Assembly (NCBI GenBank): GCA_027486655.1
Contig: JAIXOR010000072.1
Coordinates: forward strand, 86,749 to 150,748
Origin: Verrucomicrobiaceae bacterium
GTDB taxonomy: Bacteria > Verrucomicrobiota > Verrucomicrobiia > Verrucomicrobiales > Akkermansiaceae
Direction: 5' to 3'
Length of the DNA stretch: 64,000 bases
Position 1 is the stretch's first letter. Each line of letters begins with the position of its first letter. The position numbers were made by a program, and so were the translations under genes. This document shows, piece after piece, positions 1 to 9,518 of the stretch. A model generated the notes under the pieces. It had not been told where the DNA came from, did not search any database, and was given only the letters and a program-made list of their open reading frames with translations.

Positions 1-2225
1 AAACGCTCCTGCCAGAACGAGGGCGGGAACCGGCGGGCCGCGCCGGTGTTGGAGCCGCCGCCGATGGCGCTGAGCGGGGTTTCCAGCACATCGAACACAA
101 AGTCCGCGCCAAGCGGGGACTTGGCGGTGACCGAGGGATGGCTGATGCCGAGCTCGTCGCAGGCGTCGCGGAAATAACCCACCATCCCGGCGGGGGTGCC
201 GAAGTAGGCGAGACGTCCGCCGCTGTCTAACAGAATGACCTTGTCGAACAGCCGGAGGACGGGAGCTCCGGGGCGGTGGAGCGAGGCGATCACGATCTTG
301 TCGCGGGCCAGCGAGCGCAGGGTTTCGGCGACGTGCTCCGAGTCCTTGGAAGACAGCCCGGAGATGGGTTCGTCGAAGAGGAAGACCTCGGCGCGGCTGC
401 CGAGGTCCACTCCGAGATTCAGGCGGCTGCGTTCACCTCCGGAGATGGTTTTCTCGCCGGGACTGCCCACCCGCCGGCGGGCGATCGATTGCAGGCCGAG
501 TTCGGCAAGCATGCTGTCCACGCGGCGTTCGTGCTCTGCGAGGGACAGCGCGGGCCTGCGGATGGTGACGGCGTGGCGGAGGTGCTCCCGCACGGTGAGC
601 TGCGGATTGAGTGCTTCCTCCTGTGGCATGTGCGCAATGAAAGGGACCAACTGCTCGCGGCGCTCGTAGAGCGGGATGCCGTTGAGTTTCACCTTGCCGC
701 GGGTGGGTTCCTTCTGACCGGAGAGCACGGAAAGCAGGGTGCTTTTTCCACTGCCGCTCGGGCCGATGATGCAGAGCATCTCGCCGCGTTTGACCTCGAA
801 GTTGATGTGGTCCAGGGCGCGCGCCCCGGGGCCGAAGTCGTGGATCAGGTCCTCGACGCGCAGGGACTCGATGAGCGTGCGTTCCTCATCGAGGAAGCCC
901 TCGCTGAAGCGGCAGCGCACCGCCTGGCTCCCGGACAGGCGGATGAGCGAGCCATCCCTCAGCGTGGCGGACAGGCGGACCGGAGCGCCGTCGACAAGGA
1001 TGGGGCCGTTGCTTTCCCGCACTTGCAACTCGCCCTCGGCGCGCTGGGCGTCGTAGCGGATGAAAAGCACGGTCTTGGGTGAAAGCTTGGGGCCTAACAG
1101 GAGGTCGCCACGCGTGAGCGAGGCGGCGTCGTTGGAGACCAGGTATTCCTGCCTGTCCCCGGCGAGGCGGAAGCGGCGGCCGGACTGGGTGGCCTTGCGG
1201 CGGAGCTCGTTGATGGAGAGGCTGAAGCCGGATTCGTCGCCGAGCCGCTCGTGGTTGCGGCAGGTGACGACGTCGCCGCGTTTCAAGGGGCCCTTGCTGC
1301 CGGCGTGGAGTCCGGTATCGCGCAGGGCCTCGACGTAGGCTTCAAGGCCGAAGCGGACGCGCAGCGCGCTGTGGCGCCCGATCGTGCGTTCCGCGGTGAG
1401 TCCGGATTCACCGGCCTCCAGATAGATCGCCGGGGCGTTGCCCGTGCGTTTGACATCGAGGAAGAACAACAGGTCCTCGAAACTCAGGGTCCAACCGGGG
1501 ACCACGAGTGGCTGGCGCTCGCGCATCCGCAGGAACGAGCCGGTCTCCACCGAGCGGCCGCGGATCCACAACGGTGCGGAGCCGGTGTTGCGGACGAGGA
1601 TGAGATCCGCCGCCCGGTAAACGCGGAACTCGTGATCCACAGCGGCAGGGGGCAGGATCACGTCGGCCCCGTCCCGGCCGAAAATGAGGCGCTCGAAGGG
1701 GAGTTCGGCACCATCCGCCACTTCGAGGTCGCCGCGCATTTCCCGGAGGATGGCCCCGCCGAGTTCGGGCTTGCCGAGCCGGCGCATGAAGATCTCGAAG
1801 CTCGCCCGGTTTCGCTCGGAACGCCCGGCGGCATCCACCAGCGTGAAGAGCTGGAGGCCGAGGGCGAGCTTGCCCGCATCGTCGTAGATGTCCTTGAGCT
1901 CCACCGCGAGGCTCTGCACGGGCTGGGGATTTCGCACGGCACGCTGGAGGCGGCGGGCCAGCCAGCCATGGTCCACTTCAGGAAACGCACTGCGCAGCAT
2001 GTCGAGGATCAGGTCCCCCTCGAGGGCGCTGAGTTCGCCATCCAGCGTGGCAAACGAAGTGAATGCATCCACCAGAACCCCCACCTGGGCATCCGCACCG
2101 GGGCGGAGCGCGCGCAGGCGTCCCACTCCGGGGATGGCGCGCAGCCAGCCGAAGACGCGCTCCCGGCCAAGGGATCGCCAACCGGAGGCAGGCTGGGAGT
2201 CTTGAGGTGCCGGAGGGGATTCCAC
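1..2225 (-). CDS. ABC transporter ATPase with TerB-like and FHA-like N-terminal regions (3' end off window)
   Basis: This leftward gene is cut by the left window edge, so only its N-terminal ~740 residues are seen. The first ~130 residues are helical and TerB-like. Next come beta-rich segments that resemble forkhead-associated (FHA) domains, including a ...SNGPILVDG... stretch followed by LRDGSLIRLS. An ABC nucleotide-binding domain follows, with Walker A GPSGSGKST (near 735-762), signature SGGERSRL (near 430-445), Walker B VFLFDEP (near 375-393) and an ABCG-type H-loop ASLHRPG. ABCG-like proteins usually carry an ABC2 membrane domain after the ATPase, which would lie beyond position 1. The GTG start at 2225 is chosen because an in-frame TAG lies four codons upstream (2235-2237). 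It diverges from ftsH. The substrate is unknown, and FHA-like parts suggest control by phosphopeptide binding (inference). Confidence 0.8.
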   Translation of the reverse strand, partial: MESPPAPQDSQPASGWRSLGRERVFGWLRAIPGVGRLRALRPGADAQVGVLVDAFTSFATLDGELSALEGDLILDMLRSAFPEVDHGWLARRLQRAVRNPQPVQSLAVELKDIYDDAGKLALGLQLFTLVDAAGRSERNRASFEIFMRRLGKPELGGAILREMRGDLEVADGAELPFERLIFGRDGADVILPPAAVDHEFRVYRAADLILVRNTGSAPLWIRGRSVETGSFLRMRERQPLVVPGWTLSFEDLLFFLDVKRTGNAPAIYLEAGESGLTAERTIGRHSALRVRFGLEAYVEALRDTGLHAGSKGPLKRGDVVTCRNHERLGDESGFSLSINELRRKATQSGRRFRLAGDRQEYLVSNDAASLTRGDLLLGPKLSPKTVLFIRYDAQRAEGELQVRESNGPILVDGAPVRLSATLRDGSLIRLSGSQAVRCRFSEGFLDEERTLIESLRVEDLIHDFGPGARALDHINFEVKRGEMLCIIGPSGSGKSTLLSVLSGQKEPTRGKVKLNGIPLYERREQLVPFIAHMPQEEALNPQLTVREHLRHAVTIRRPALSLAEHERRVDSMLAELGLQSIARRRVGSPGEKTISGGERSRLNLGVDLGSRAEVFLFDEPISGLSSKDSEHVAETLRSLARDKIVIASLHRPGAPVLRLFDKVILLDSGGRLAYFGTPAGMVGYFRDACDELGISHPSVTAKSPLGADFVFDVLETPLSAIGGGSNTGAARRFPPSFWQER

Positions 2226-2273
2226 GCCCGGTTTCTAGGCAGACGGAACGGCCGCCCGCAAGAATCGCTACGC

Positions 2274-2299
2274 AAAAAAGGGGTTTGCTTTTCAACCCC
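2274..2299 (-). terminator. Terminator-like hairpin upstream of the ABC gene
   Basis: A perfect 6-bp inverted repeat (GGGGTT at 2280-2285 and AACCCC at 2294-2299, 8-nt loop) is followed, reading leftward, by six T residues (A run at 2274-2279). It lies about 50 bases upstream of the leftward ABC gene start and in the ftsH upstream region. No leftward gene ends here, so it would act either as a leader attenuator of the ABC gene or as a block on antisense transcription from ftsH. Confidence 0.45.
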
Positions 2300-2388
2300 A
2301 TGAGTTATCCTGCCGTGCCCCCGGGCGATTCCACGGGAGCGGCCTCCGCGCCGACCTTTCGCTGCCGCCCGGGTTTTTTCACGCCGCC

Positions 2389-4740
2389 ATGTCCGATTCC
2401 CCGAACTCCACTCCTCCAAACCACTCCTCCAACCGGCCCAACGGAGAATCCAATGGTTTCAACTGGCGCATGTTGATCCTTCTGGGGCTGGCCTCGGTGT
2501 TCATCGGGCTCGCGTTTTTCGGCAGCCCGATGGGGAAATCCTCGCGGACCCTGACTTATTCCCAGTTCAAACAGGCCTGGGACCAGGGTCGCATCGTGGT
2601 GGATGACACCAAGAGGCCGCTCAAGGTGATGACCAGCGATACCGCCTACGACGCGGTGATCGTCGGTTGGGAAAAACCCAACCCGGTGATGCCCAAGAAT
2701 CCGGATCGCAAACGCTCGGATTTCAGGGTGCTGGTGAATCTGGAACTCCAGGGTGCCGAGATCAAGGAGCTGCTCGGCGAGAAAGTTCAGATCAAACAAG
2801 TGGCGGAGATGCCCGTGGAGGGTGACCTTGAGTCCCTTTCGCTTGCGGATTTCCGGAGGTCTCTGGCGCTCGACGAAGTGCGCCGGGACGATGCGGTGAA
2901 TCCGCTGCGCATCCTCACCAACACCGGGTCCAAGGAGGCGGTGATTGTGGGTACCCGCGAGGTGGTCACCAACATGGAGGCCCCCAAGGATCCCAACGGC
3001 AAGGCGGTGGAGCCCTCGCCATTCCGTGTGGAGGTTTCCGCAGCCATTCAGGGCGAGGAACTTCGCAAGCTCGTCCAGGACAAGGCGGTCTACGAGCGCA
3101 CCACGGATTACCTGAAGAACATCCTCTTCACGTTCTTGCCCTTCCTTCTCGTCATCGGCATCCTGTTCTTCCTCTTCCGCCAGCAGATGAAGTCCGCCGG
3201 GCGCGGCGCGATGTCCTTCGGCAAGTCCAAGGCCCGCCTGCTCACCATGGACCGAAACAAGGTCACCTTCAAGGATGTGGCCGGCATCCAGGAGGCCAAG
3301 GAGGAGCTTTTTGAAATCGTCGATTTCCTCCGGGATCCCCGCAAGTTCCAGAAGCTCGGCGGCTCCATCCCCAAGGGCGTCCTGATGGTGGGTCCTCCGG
3401 GAACCGGCAAGACCCTGCTCGCCCGTGCCATTGCCGGTGAAGCGGATGTGCCGTTCTTCTCAATCTCCGGCTCGGACTTTGTCGAAATGTTCGTGGGCGT
3501 CGGCGCCTCCCGGGTGCGCGACATGTTCGAGCAGGGCAAGAAACATGCACCCTGCCTCATCTTCATCGATGAGATCGACGCCGTGGGTCGCCACCGCGGC
3601 CACGGCATGGGTGGCGGGCATGACGAGCGCGAGCAAACGCTCAACCAACTCCTTGTCGAAATGGACGGCTTCGATACCCAGGAAGGTGTCATCATCATCG
3701 CCGCGACCAACCGCCCCGATGTGCTCGACCCTGCGCTGCTGCGCCCGGGACGTTTCGACCGCCAGGTCACCATCAACCTGCCCGATGTGAACGGCCGTGA
3801 GGAAATCCTTCGTGTCCACGTGAAGAAAATCAAGCTGGCCGCCAATGTCGATCTCTCGCGTGTGGCCAAGGGCACCCCGGGATTTTCCGGTGCGGAACTG
3901 GCCAACCTCGTCAACGAATCCGCGCTCCTCGCCGCACGCCGCGGGCTGAGTGCGGTGACGCTCGACGAGATGGAGGAAGCCCGCGACAAGGTGCGCTGGG
4001 GCCGCGAGCGCCGCAGCCTCGCCATGTCCGACAAGGAAAAGATCGGCACCGCCTGGCACGAGGCCGGCCATGCCTATCTGAACATGGTGCTCCCTCACAC
4101 CAATCCACTCCACAAGGTGACCATCATCCCGCGCGGGCCTTACCTTGGCGCGACGATGTATCTGCCGGAGGGCGACAAGTATTCGACGCAGAAGAAGGAG
4201 GCGCTCGCCAACCTCGTGGTCACCATGGGCGGCCGCATCGCGGAGTCCTTCCACAGTGATGATGTTTCCAACGGAGCCTCCGGCGACATCCGCCAGGCCA
4301 CCTCACTGGCGCGCCACATGGTCTGCGAGTGGGGCATGAGCGAGCAACTCGGCATGGTCGAATACGGTGAGGGGGATTCTCCGGTTTTCCTGGCCCGCGA
4401 CATGGCGAAGTCCCGCAACTATTCCGAGGAAACCGCGCGGGTGATCGATTCCGAGATCAAGCGCTTCATCGATGAGGCCTATCAGACGGCCGAGCGCATC
4501 CTCACCGAGGGGCGTGACAAGGTGGAGCTCATCGCCAACGCGTTGCTGGAGTATGAGACGCTCGATGCAAACCACCTTCGCGACCTCATCGATCACGGAG
4601 TGATGAAGGATCCTCCTTCGGCTCCCAAGCCGCCGCCCGTTCCTGACGAGTTCAAGAAAAAGACCGTGGCCAAGGCTTCCGGTGAGGACAGCCGCGAAGA
4701 CGACGGACCGATCCCCGGTGCCGTGGGTGCGACGGCTTGA
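2389..4740 (+). CDS. ftsH: ATP-dependent zinc metalloprotease FtsH
   Basis: Membrane-anchored AAA+ protease that degrades misfolded membrane and regulatory proteins as a hexamer. The 783-residue protein has TM1 at about residues 28-45, a periplasmic region of about 195 residues (longer than in E. coli FtsH) and TM2 at about 243-262. The AAA+ domain follows, with Walker A GPPGTGKT near residue 335 and Walker [10 protein letters not shown]. The zinc site HEAGH sits near residue 556. The C-terminal tail is charged and proline-rich. The N-terminus before TM1 is rich in Asn/Ser/Pro. The ATG at 2389 has no evident Shine-Dalgarno sequence. It is the first rightward gene after a 163-bp divergent intergenic region. 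Confidence 0.97.
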   Translation: MSDSPNSTPPNHSSNRPNGESNGFNWRMLILLGLASVFIGLAFFGSPMGKSSRTLTYSQFKQAWDQGRIVVDDTKRPLKVMTSDTAYDAVIVGWEKPNPVMPKNPDRKRSDFRVLVNLELQGAEIKELLGEKVQIKQVAEMPVEGDLESLSLADFRRSLALDEVRRDDAVNPLRILTNTGSKEAVIVGTREVVTNMEAPKDPNGKAVEPSPFRVEVSAAIQGEELRKLVQDKAVYERTTDYLKNILFTFLPFLLVIGILFFLFRQQMKSAGRGAMSFGKSKARLLTMDRNKVTFKDVAGIQEAKEELFEIVDFLRDPRKFQKLGGSIPKGVLMVGPPGTGKTLLARAIAGEADVPFFSISGSDFVEMFVGVGASRVRDMFEQGKKHAPCLIFIDEIDAVGRHRGHGMGGGHDEREQTLNQLLVEMDGFDTQEGVIIIAATNRPDVLDPALLRPGRFDRQVTINLPDVNGREEILRVHVKKIKLAANVDLSRVAKGTPGFSGAELANLVNESALLAARRGLSAVTLDEMEEARDKVRWGRERRSLAMSDKEKIGTAWHEAGHAYLNMVLPHTNPLHKVTIIPRGPYLGATMYLPEGDKYSTQKKEALANLVVTMGGRIAESFHSDDVSNGASGDIRQATSLARHMVCEWGMSEQLGMVEYGEGDSPVFLARDMAKSRNYSEETARVIDSEIKRFIDEAYQTAERILTEGRDKVELIANALLEYETLDANHLRDLIDHGVMKDPPSAPKPPPVPDEFKKKTVAKASGEDSREDDGPIPGAVGATA

Positions 4741-4774
4741 ACGGTTCCGCGTCCCCAGGCTGATCGACCGCGCC

Positions 4775-5749
4775 ATGGCCGCCCCCGGATTCAGCATCGG
4801 TCTGGGGGCCTTGCTTCTGCTTCTGCCGCTTGCCGACGTTTCCGCCCAGGGGCCTCATGCCCTGCCTCAGGCGAGGTCCGGGCCTCCACGCTTTCATGAT
4901 CCATCCACCCCGGTCCGGGAGCGCGGGGAATGGTGGGTGTTTTCCACCGGCAACGGGCTCTTGTCACGCCGTTCGAACGATCTGACGACCTGGCGCGAAG
5001 GTCCGCCGGTGTTCAAGGAGTTTCCCCCATGGCATCGGGAAGTGGTGCCCTCCCAGCGCGGTCACCTGTGGGCTCCCGATCTGGTGTTTCATGACGGGCT
5101 TTGGCGTTTGTATTACTCGGTCTCTTCGTTTGGAAAAAACACCTCCGCCATCGGGTTGGTGACCAGTCCGGTACTGGACCCTGCGGATCCGCGCTGCCAT
5201 TGGCGGGATATGGGGATCGTGATCCGCTCCGGCCCGCAATCGGATTTCAACGCGATCGATCCCCACGTCGTGATGGATGGCGGCCGTCATTGGATGAGCT
5301 TCGGATCCTTTTGGGGCGGCATCCAGTTGCTGGAGCTCTCTCCGGAGACCGGCCTTGCCCATCCGGAACGTGGACGGCCGCGGAGGATCGCTTGGAATGA
5401 ATCGATCGAAGCACCCGCCATTCTCCGGCATGGAGGATTCTATCATCTTTTCGTCAACTGGGGTTTTTGCTGCCGCGGAGTGAAAAGCACCTACGAGATC
5501 CGCACCGGACGCAGCCGCTCGATCACCGGGCCCTATCTGGACAAGGACGGTCGCGACATGGCGGCTGGAGGTGGCTCGCTGCTTCTGGCCACCCGGGAAA
5601 ACCGCATCGGCCCCGGGCATCCCTCGTTTCTGGAAAAGGGCGGCCAGTGGAGCATGTTCCATCACTTTTACGATGCCTCGCGCGGCGGTCGCTCCGATCT
5701 CCACTCGGTGCGCATCGAGTGGATTGATGGCTGGCCGGTCGTCCGTTAG
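4775..5749 (+). CDS. Secreted GH43 family arabinanase-like glycoside hydrolase
   Basis: Predicted 324-residue secreted five-bladed beta-propeller hydrolase. It has a signal peptide (hydrophobic residues ~7-21, ending ...VSA). The three GH43 acidic residues are visible: the base Asp in HDPST (D42), the pKa-modulating Asp in FNAIDPH (D162) and the acid Glu in IEAPA (E212). The spacing fits endo-1,5-alpha-L-arabinanases, which cut arabinan side chains of pectin. Other GH43 activities cannot be excluded. The ATG at 4775 places the signal peptide at the N-terminus, while upstream in-frame codons would overlap the ftsH 3' end. It faces the ctp-like gene with only 16 bp between the stops. Confidence 0.88.
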   Translation: MAAPGFSIGLGALLLLLPLADVSAQGPHALPQARSGPPRFHDPSTPVRERGEWWVFSTGNGLLSRRSNDLTTWREGPPVFKEFPPWHREVVPSQRGHLWAPDLVFHDGLWRLYYSVSSFGKNTSAIGLVTSPVLDPADPRCHWRDMGIVIRSGPQSDFNAIDPHVVMDGGRHWMSFGSFWGGIQLLELSPETGLAHPERGRPRRIAWNESIEAPAILRHGGFYHLFVNWGFCCRGVKSTYEIRTGRSRSITGPYLDKDGRDMAAGGGSLLLATRENRIGPGHPSFLEKGGQWSMFHHFYDASRGGRSDLHSVRIEWIDGWPVVR

Positions 5750-5765
5750 ATCGGACCTTGGCCGT

Positions 5766-6971
5766 TCAATTCGTGGCCGCCTTGAGCACCGGATCGCTCC
5801 ACGCGTCCAACGCTTTCCTTTCCTCGGGCGTGAGCGAGTCGAGCCGCCGCCGTTTCTCGATCATCGAGCGATCCTCCTCGGAAACCGGCACACTCACATC
5901 CGGTGTGATTCCCTTGCGATGCGGGGTGGCTCCGGAGGGCGTGTGATAGGTGGCGATGGTCAGGCGGAGGGCGGTGCCTCCGCCCATTGGGATGATGTTC
6001 TGCACCGAGCCTTTTCCGTAGCTGGTCTCGCCGAAAACCCGGGCGCGCTTGAGGTCTTGCAGGGCACCCGCCGTGAGTTCCGAGGCGGATGCGGACATGC
6101 GGTCGATGAGAACCGCGATCGGGTAGTCGCGCTTGCGCCGTTGCTTGTCCGGAGTCTTGAGGGTCTCGATGTCGGCCTCGTTGCGGCCGCGGGTGGTCAC
6201 CACCGCCGTGCCGGGGGGCAGCCAGAGGCCGAGAATGCGGACCGTTTCATGGAGGTCGCCGCCGCCGTTGCCGCGCAGGTCGAATACGAGTGACTTCATC
6301 CCCGCGTCTTCGAGTTCGTCGAGGGCTGCCTCCATCTCCGCGGCACAGGATGATCCGAAGGTGGCCAGTCGGACGTAGCCGATGCCACGACCCTTGTCCT
6401 GCATGAAGGACTCCGCCACCGAGCGGGTTTCCACCACGCGGTGGATGAGGCGGATCTCCACCGGCTTCGGTGATGCGGGCGACTTCACCAACAGTGTGGT
6501 GACCGCTCCTGCGGGCTTCCTCTGGGCGGCGGTCCACTCGGCGAAGTCCTCGGAGGTGGCCTTGCGTCCATCGATCTCCAGCAGGGCCGACCCGGCGAGA
6601 ATGCCGGCGGATGAGGCCGGGCCGAGTGGTGCCACGGTTGAAACGCAGGCACCATCCGCCCTGAGCCCGAACGAGAGTCCGAGGGAGGGGATCTCGGGCG
6701 AAAGATCCGGTGTTTCCTTCATCATCTCCGCCATCTCCGGATGGATGAAGGACGAGTGTGGATCGAGCGACGACAGCATGCCATCCAGTGCATGGTTCAC
6801 CAGGCGTTCGTAGGCCAGTCGGTCCACATCCGGATGCCGGGCCTTTACGGTTTCCATCACTTCGATGAATCGGCGGATCGCGGGATAGGCCGCGTCCTCC
6901 GCGTCCGGAGGCTTGGGGGCTGCGGCCATGACCGTGGAACCGGCGAGCAACCAACACATCGTTCGAAACAT
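5766..6971 (-). CDS. S41 family C-terminal processing peptidase
   Basis: Periplasmic or secreted serine protease that trims C-termini of exported proteins. The 401-residue protein has a short signal peptide (residues ~4-17), a helical N-terminal region, a PDZ domain at about residues 93-170 and an S41 catalytic core. The nucleophile is the first Ser of SASE (S295) and the general base is Lys in YGKGSVQ (K320); the 25-residue spacing matches E. coli Prc. The DLRGNGGG loop that shapes the oxyanion region is intact. It is convergent with the GH43 gene. Confidence 0.92.
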   Translation of the reverse strand: MFRTMCWLLAGSTVMAAAPKPPDAEDAAYPAIRRFIEVMETVKARHPDVDRLAYERLVNHALDGMLSSLDPHSSFIHPEMAEMMKETPDLSPEIPSLGLSFGLRADGACVSTVAPLGPASSAGILAGSALLEIDGRKATSEDFAEWTAAQRKPAGAVTTLLVKSPASPKPVEIRLIHRVVETRSVAESFMQDKGRGIGYVRLATFGSSCAAEMEAALDELEDAGMKSLVFDLRGNGGGDLHETVRILGLWLPPGTAVVTTRGRNEADIETLKTPDKQRRKRDYPIAVLIDRMSASASELTAGALQDLKRARVFGETSYGKGSVQNIIPMGGGTALRLTIATYHTPSGATPHRKGITPDVSVPVSEEDRSMIEKRRRLDSLTPEERKALDAWSDPVLKAATN

Positions 6972-7348
6972 GCGCCGTTCCTAGCATTCCCGATGCTCGC
7001 GGGCACGGTAAAAATCCGCCCTTCGAAGCGGTCATCATCGGCATGCAAGGCCGATTCTTTTTTTTCTTTTCGGTTGCGGCGGAGGAGGCTCGGGTTAGCA
7101 TCCTCACGACTGCTGTGTTCGAGTATCCTGGTTGCTGGCCCGAACCGATATAAACGAACAGGGAATCACCTCCGGTCCATCATGTCATGCCTTACAGAGG
7201 AAGACAAAACACCACCGGAACCTCCCACCTATAGAGTTCACGGAACGTGGCTCACAGCGCCTAAAACGGCACAGCGGTTCCCCTTGTACGGATCCATCGG
7301 TTCCTGCGATTTCGAAACAAATGATGCGCGCGACGGCGCTTCGACCGC
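6972..7348. other. Divergent intergenic region without a credible gene
   Basis: This 377-base gap between the divergent protease and the hypothetical gene at 7349 is less GC-rich than its surroundings. Open frames crossing it have no recognisable domain and overlap the following gene out of frame. The only clear structure is the rightward terminator at 7037-7070. The rest presumably holds the two promoters, but I cannot pick -35/-10 boxes with confidence. Confidence 0.5.
7037..7070 (+). terminator. Rightward intrinsic terminator with no matching upstream gene
   Basis: A perfect 6-bp stem (ATCGGC at 7037-7042, GCCGAT at 7050-7055) with a 7-nt loop is followed by a T-rich tract including eight consecutive T residues. 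Reading rightward, the nearest upstream same-strand gene is the GH43 gene ending at 5749, with the whole leftward protease gene in between. It could stop read-through antisense transcripts, or act in the long leader of the gene at 7349. Confidence 0.6.
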
Positions 7349-8371
7349 ATGCTGAACCGTCATTCGCTTTATTCGGGCCTCGTTTTCTTTGTGATCGGAA
7401 TCGGAGTCGGTTGGTTCGCCAAAGAAAGCGCCGCCACCGGGCACCGAAGCGATGTCCGTGCGGACCGCGGTTCCGCCCCGGCAAACTCCGTGTCGAAGTC
7501 CGAGTCCGCTGATGCCCCGCCTCCGCCGGTCGCCGGGAAACGGGCGATCCGGGAGACGCCACCCAAAGCCGCCAAGCCCGCGCCCGCCGTTGATTCCGAG
7601 GAAATGAAGAAGGCGCAGAGCCAGATGACCAAGGCCATGGCCGACCGCCGCCGCAAGGATTTCGAGCGGCATCTTGGCAAGCTCACCGAGTCGCTTTCGC
7701 TGAGCGATTCTCAGAAGGCGGATGCCATGAAGTGGCTCGATGGGAAAATCCTCGGGCTTGCTGAATTGGATTGGTCCGATCCTTCCGTTTTGATGGACAA
7801 AAACGGTCCGCTTTCCGCGCTGACGACCGAGGCGCTGGAAAAGGAGCTTGAGAAGGGGTTGACCGCCGAACAGAAGGCCGCGCTGGTGGCCTTCAAAGAG
7901 AAGGAGACCCGGTCGAAGGTCGATTCGATGGCACTCAAGAGCCTCTCCCAACTCCAGGGAGTGGTGGATTTCAACGAGGGGCAGAGGGATGAGGTTTACA
8001 AGATCCTTGCCGCGGAGGCGGAGCGCAAGGTGACCCAGGAGGCGGAAACGACGAATCCCGCGAGCCTTTTCACCGAGGGCATGGGCATCGATCTGGATCC
8101 CTACGATCTCGGGCTGCATGAGGCGATGACTTCCGGCATGTCCGAGCTGACGGCGGGCGATGAGAAATCCGTGATGGAAAATCTCCGCAAGATGGTGGAC
8201 GACCGGATCAACGCGAAAGTGGAACTGCTGCGCCCGGTGCTCGATGAGAAGCAGCTCGAGCAGTATCGCAACGAGCTCAAGAGCAAGGGAACCGGTTTTC
8301 TCGGCGGTGCGATGATGGGCGGAGTGGAAGTGGACTCCGATTCCTCGACGACCATCCTGCCGGCGCAGTGA
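7349..8371 (+). CDS. Hypothetical membrane-anchored helical protein
   Basis: I do not recognise this 340-residue protein. It begins with a short basic segment and one membrane helix (residues ~8-24), then a Ser/Pro/Ala-rich linker to about residue 80. The remainder is highly charged and predicted helical, with many Lys/Glu and evenly spaced Leu. That layout fits an inner-membrane or signal-anchored protein with a periplasmic helical domain. It lies 10 bases before mutY, so co-transcription is likely. No catalytic motif is visible. Confidence 0.75.
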   Translation: MLNRHSLYSGLVFFVIGIGVGWFAKESAATGHRSDVRADRGSAPANSVSKSESADAPPPPVAGKRAIRETPPKAAKPAPAVDSEEMKKAQSQMTKAMADRRRKDFERHLGKLTESLSLSDSQKADAMKWLDGKILGLAELDWSDPSVLMDKNGPLSALTTEALEKELEKGLTAEQKAALVAFKEKETRSKVDSMALKSLSQLQGVVDFNEGQRDEVYKILAAEAERKVTQEAETTNPASLFTEGMGIDLDPYDLGLHEAMTSGMSELTAGDEKSVMENLRKMVDDRINAKVELLRPVLDEKQLEQYRNELKSKGTGFLGGAMMGGVEVDSDSSTTILPAQ

Positions 8372-8381
8372 TGGTTCGGGC

Positions 8382-9473
8382 GTGGATTTCCTCCAATGTC
8401 CGCTTTACCTCCCGCGCAAATCGCGGAGCATTCGCGTCGTGTTGAAGCCCCGTTGCGAGAAGGATGCCATCGAGGGAAGGGCCGGGTTCCACTCGGCGCT
8501 TCACGGATGGTTTTCGAAACACGGGCGGGACTATCCCTGGAGACGGACCACCGATCCCTATCAGATTCTGGTTTCCGAGGTGATGCTCCAGCAGACGCAG
8601 ATCGCGACGGTGCTGGGGAAAGGATACTTCACCCGCTTCATTGAGGCCTTTCCGGATGTTGCGGCACTTGCCGCGGCCGAGGATGCTCCCTTGCTCAAGG
8701 CCTGGGAGGGGCTCGGATACTACCGCCGGGCGAGGATGCTCCGCGAGACCGCGCGAGCCGTGGTTCATCTCCATGGCGGCCGTTTTCCCGAGGAGATCGA
8801 GGACCTGGGCAAGCTTCCCGGCATCGGACCCTACACGGCGGGTGCCCTGAGGGCTTTCGCGTTTGGAAAACCCTCGGTGCTTGTGGATGGAAATGTGGCC
8901 CGGGTGATCGCCCGGCTCATGGATTTCAACGAACCGATCGATGCCACCTCCGGCCTGCGGCAGATCTGGTCCTGGGCGGGTGAACTTGCGGATCCCCGCA
9001 AACCGCGACCCTATCACGCCGCGCTGATGGAGCTCGGTCAAAGGATCTGCCGCCCTGGTGTGCCGGATTGCCTCGGCTGCCCGGTTTCCCGATTCTGCCG
9101 GTGTTCGGCTCCGGAGAATCTTCCGCTGAAAGGCCGCAAAACCGCCATCACGGAGGTCGACGAACACGTGCTCTGGCTGCGTGACCGCAAAGGGCGGGTC
9201 CTGCTGCATCAGGAAGCCGGTGCCCGCCGGACCGGCCTGTGGAAACTTCCCGTCCGCAAGGAGTCGGAGCTTGCCGGCTTTGCGGAGATCCTCAAGCAGC
9301 GCTATGGCATCACCCGTTTTCGCGTGACCATGCGTGTTCATGACGGGGGTGTCGCCGCGCCCGGATTCCAGCCCGTCGATGGCGACTCATGGAAGACGCC
9401 GGAAGAGATCGCCGCGTTGGCGCTGGCCGCTCCTTTTCGCAAAGCGGTGGAGCGTTTGCTGCACGAAATCTGA
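8382..9473 (+). CDS. mutY: A/G-specific adenine DNA glycosylase MutY
   Basis: Base-excision repair enzyme that removes adenine opposite 8-oxoguanine. It shows the N-terminal SEVMLQQTQ motif with the catalytic Glu, the helix-hairpin-helix LPGIGPYTAG, and VDGNV with the catalytic Asp. The [4Fe-4S] loop is C-x6-C-x2-C-x5-C (beginning at CRPGVPDC). A C-terminal NUDIX-like region for 8-oxoG recognition follows. The first ~35 residues before the conserved core are not typical, so a GTG at 8439 is an alternative start. Confidence 0.92.
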   Translation: MDFLQCPLYLPRKSRSIRVVLKPRCEKDAIEGRAGFHSALHGWFSKHGRDYPWRRTTDPYQILVSEVMLQQTQIATVLGKGYFTRFIEAFPDVAALAAAEDAPLLKAWEGLGYYRRARMLRETARAVVHLHGGRFPEEIEDLGKLPGIGPYTAGALRAFAFGKPSVLVDGNVARVIARLMDFNEPIDATSGLRQIWSWAGELADPRKPRPYHAALMELGQRICRPGVPDCLGCPVSRFCRCSAPENLPLKGRKTAITEVDEHVLWLRDRKGRVLLHQEAGARRTGLWKLPVRKESELAGFAEILKQRYGITRFRVTMRVHDGGVAAPGFQPVDGDSWKTPEEIAALALAAPFRKAVERLLHEI

Positions 9474-9518
9474 AATCGGATGTGACGAGGCACGGCTTGT
9501 GTGCTTTCCTCCGCCCGG

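Noticed and set aside
276..1082. Rightward open frame opposite the ABC transporter gene
   Set aside because: It lies entirely antisense to clear ABC ATPase motifs and has no domain of its own.
7132..7512. 126-codon open frame upstream of the gene at 7349
   Set aside because: Its composition is like random reading of non-coding DNA; it overlaps the 7349 gene out of frame and lacks any recognisable motif.
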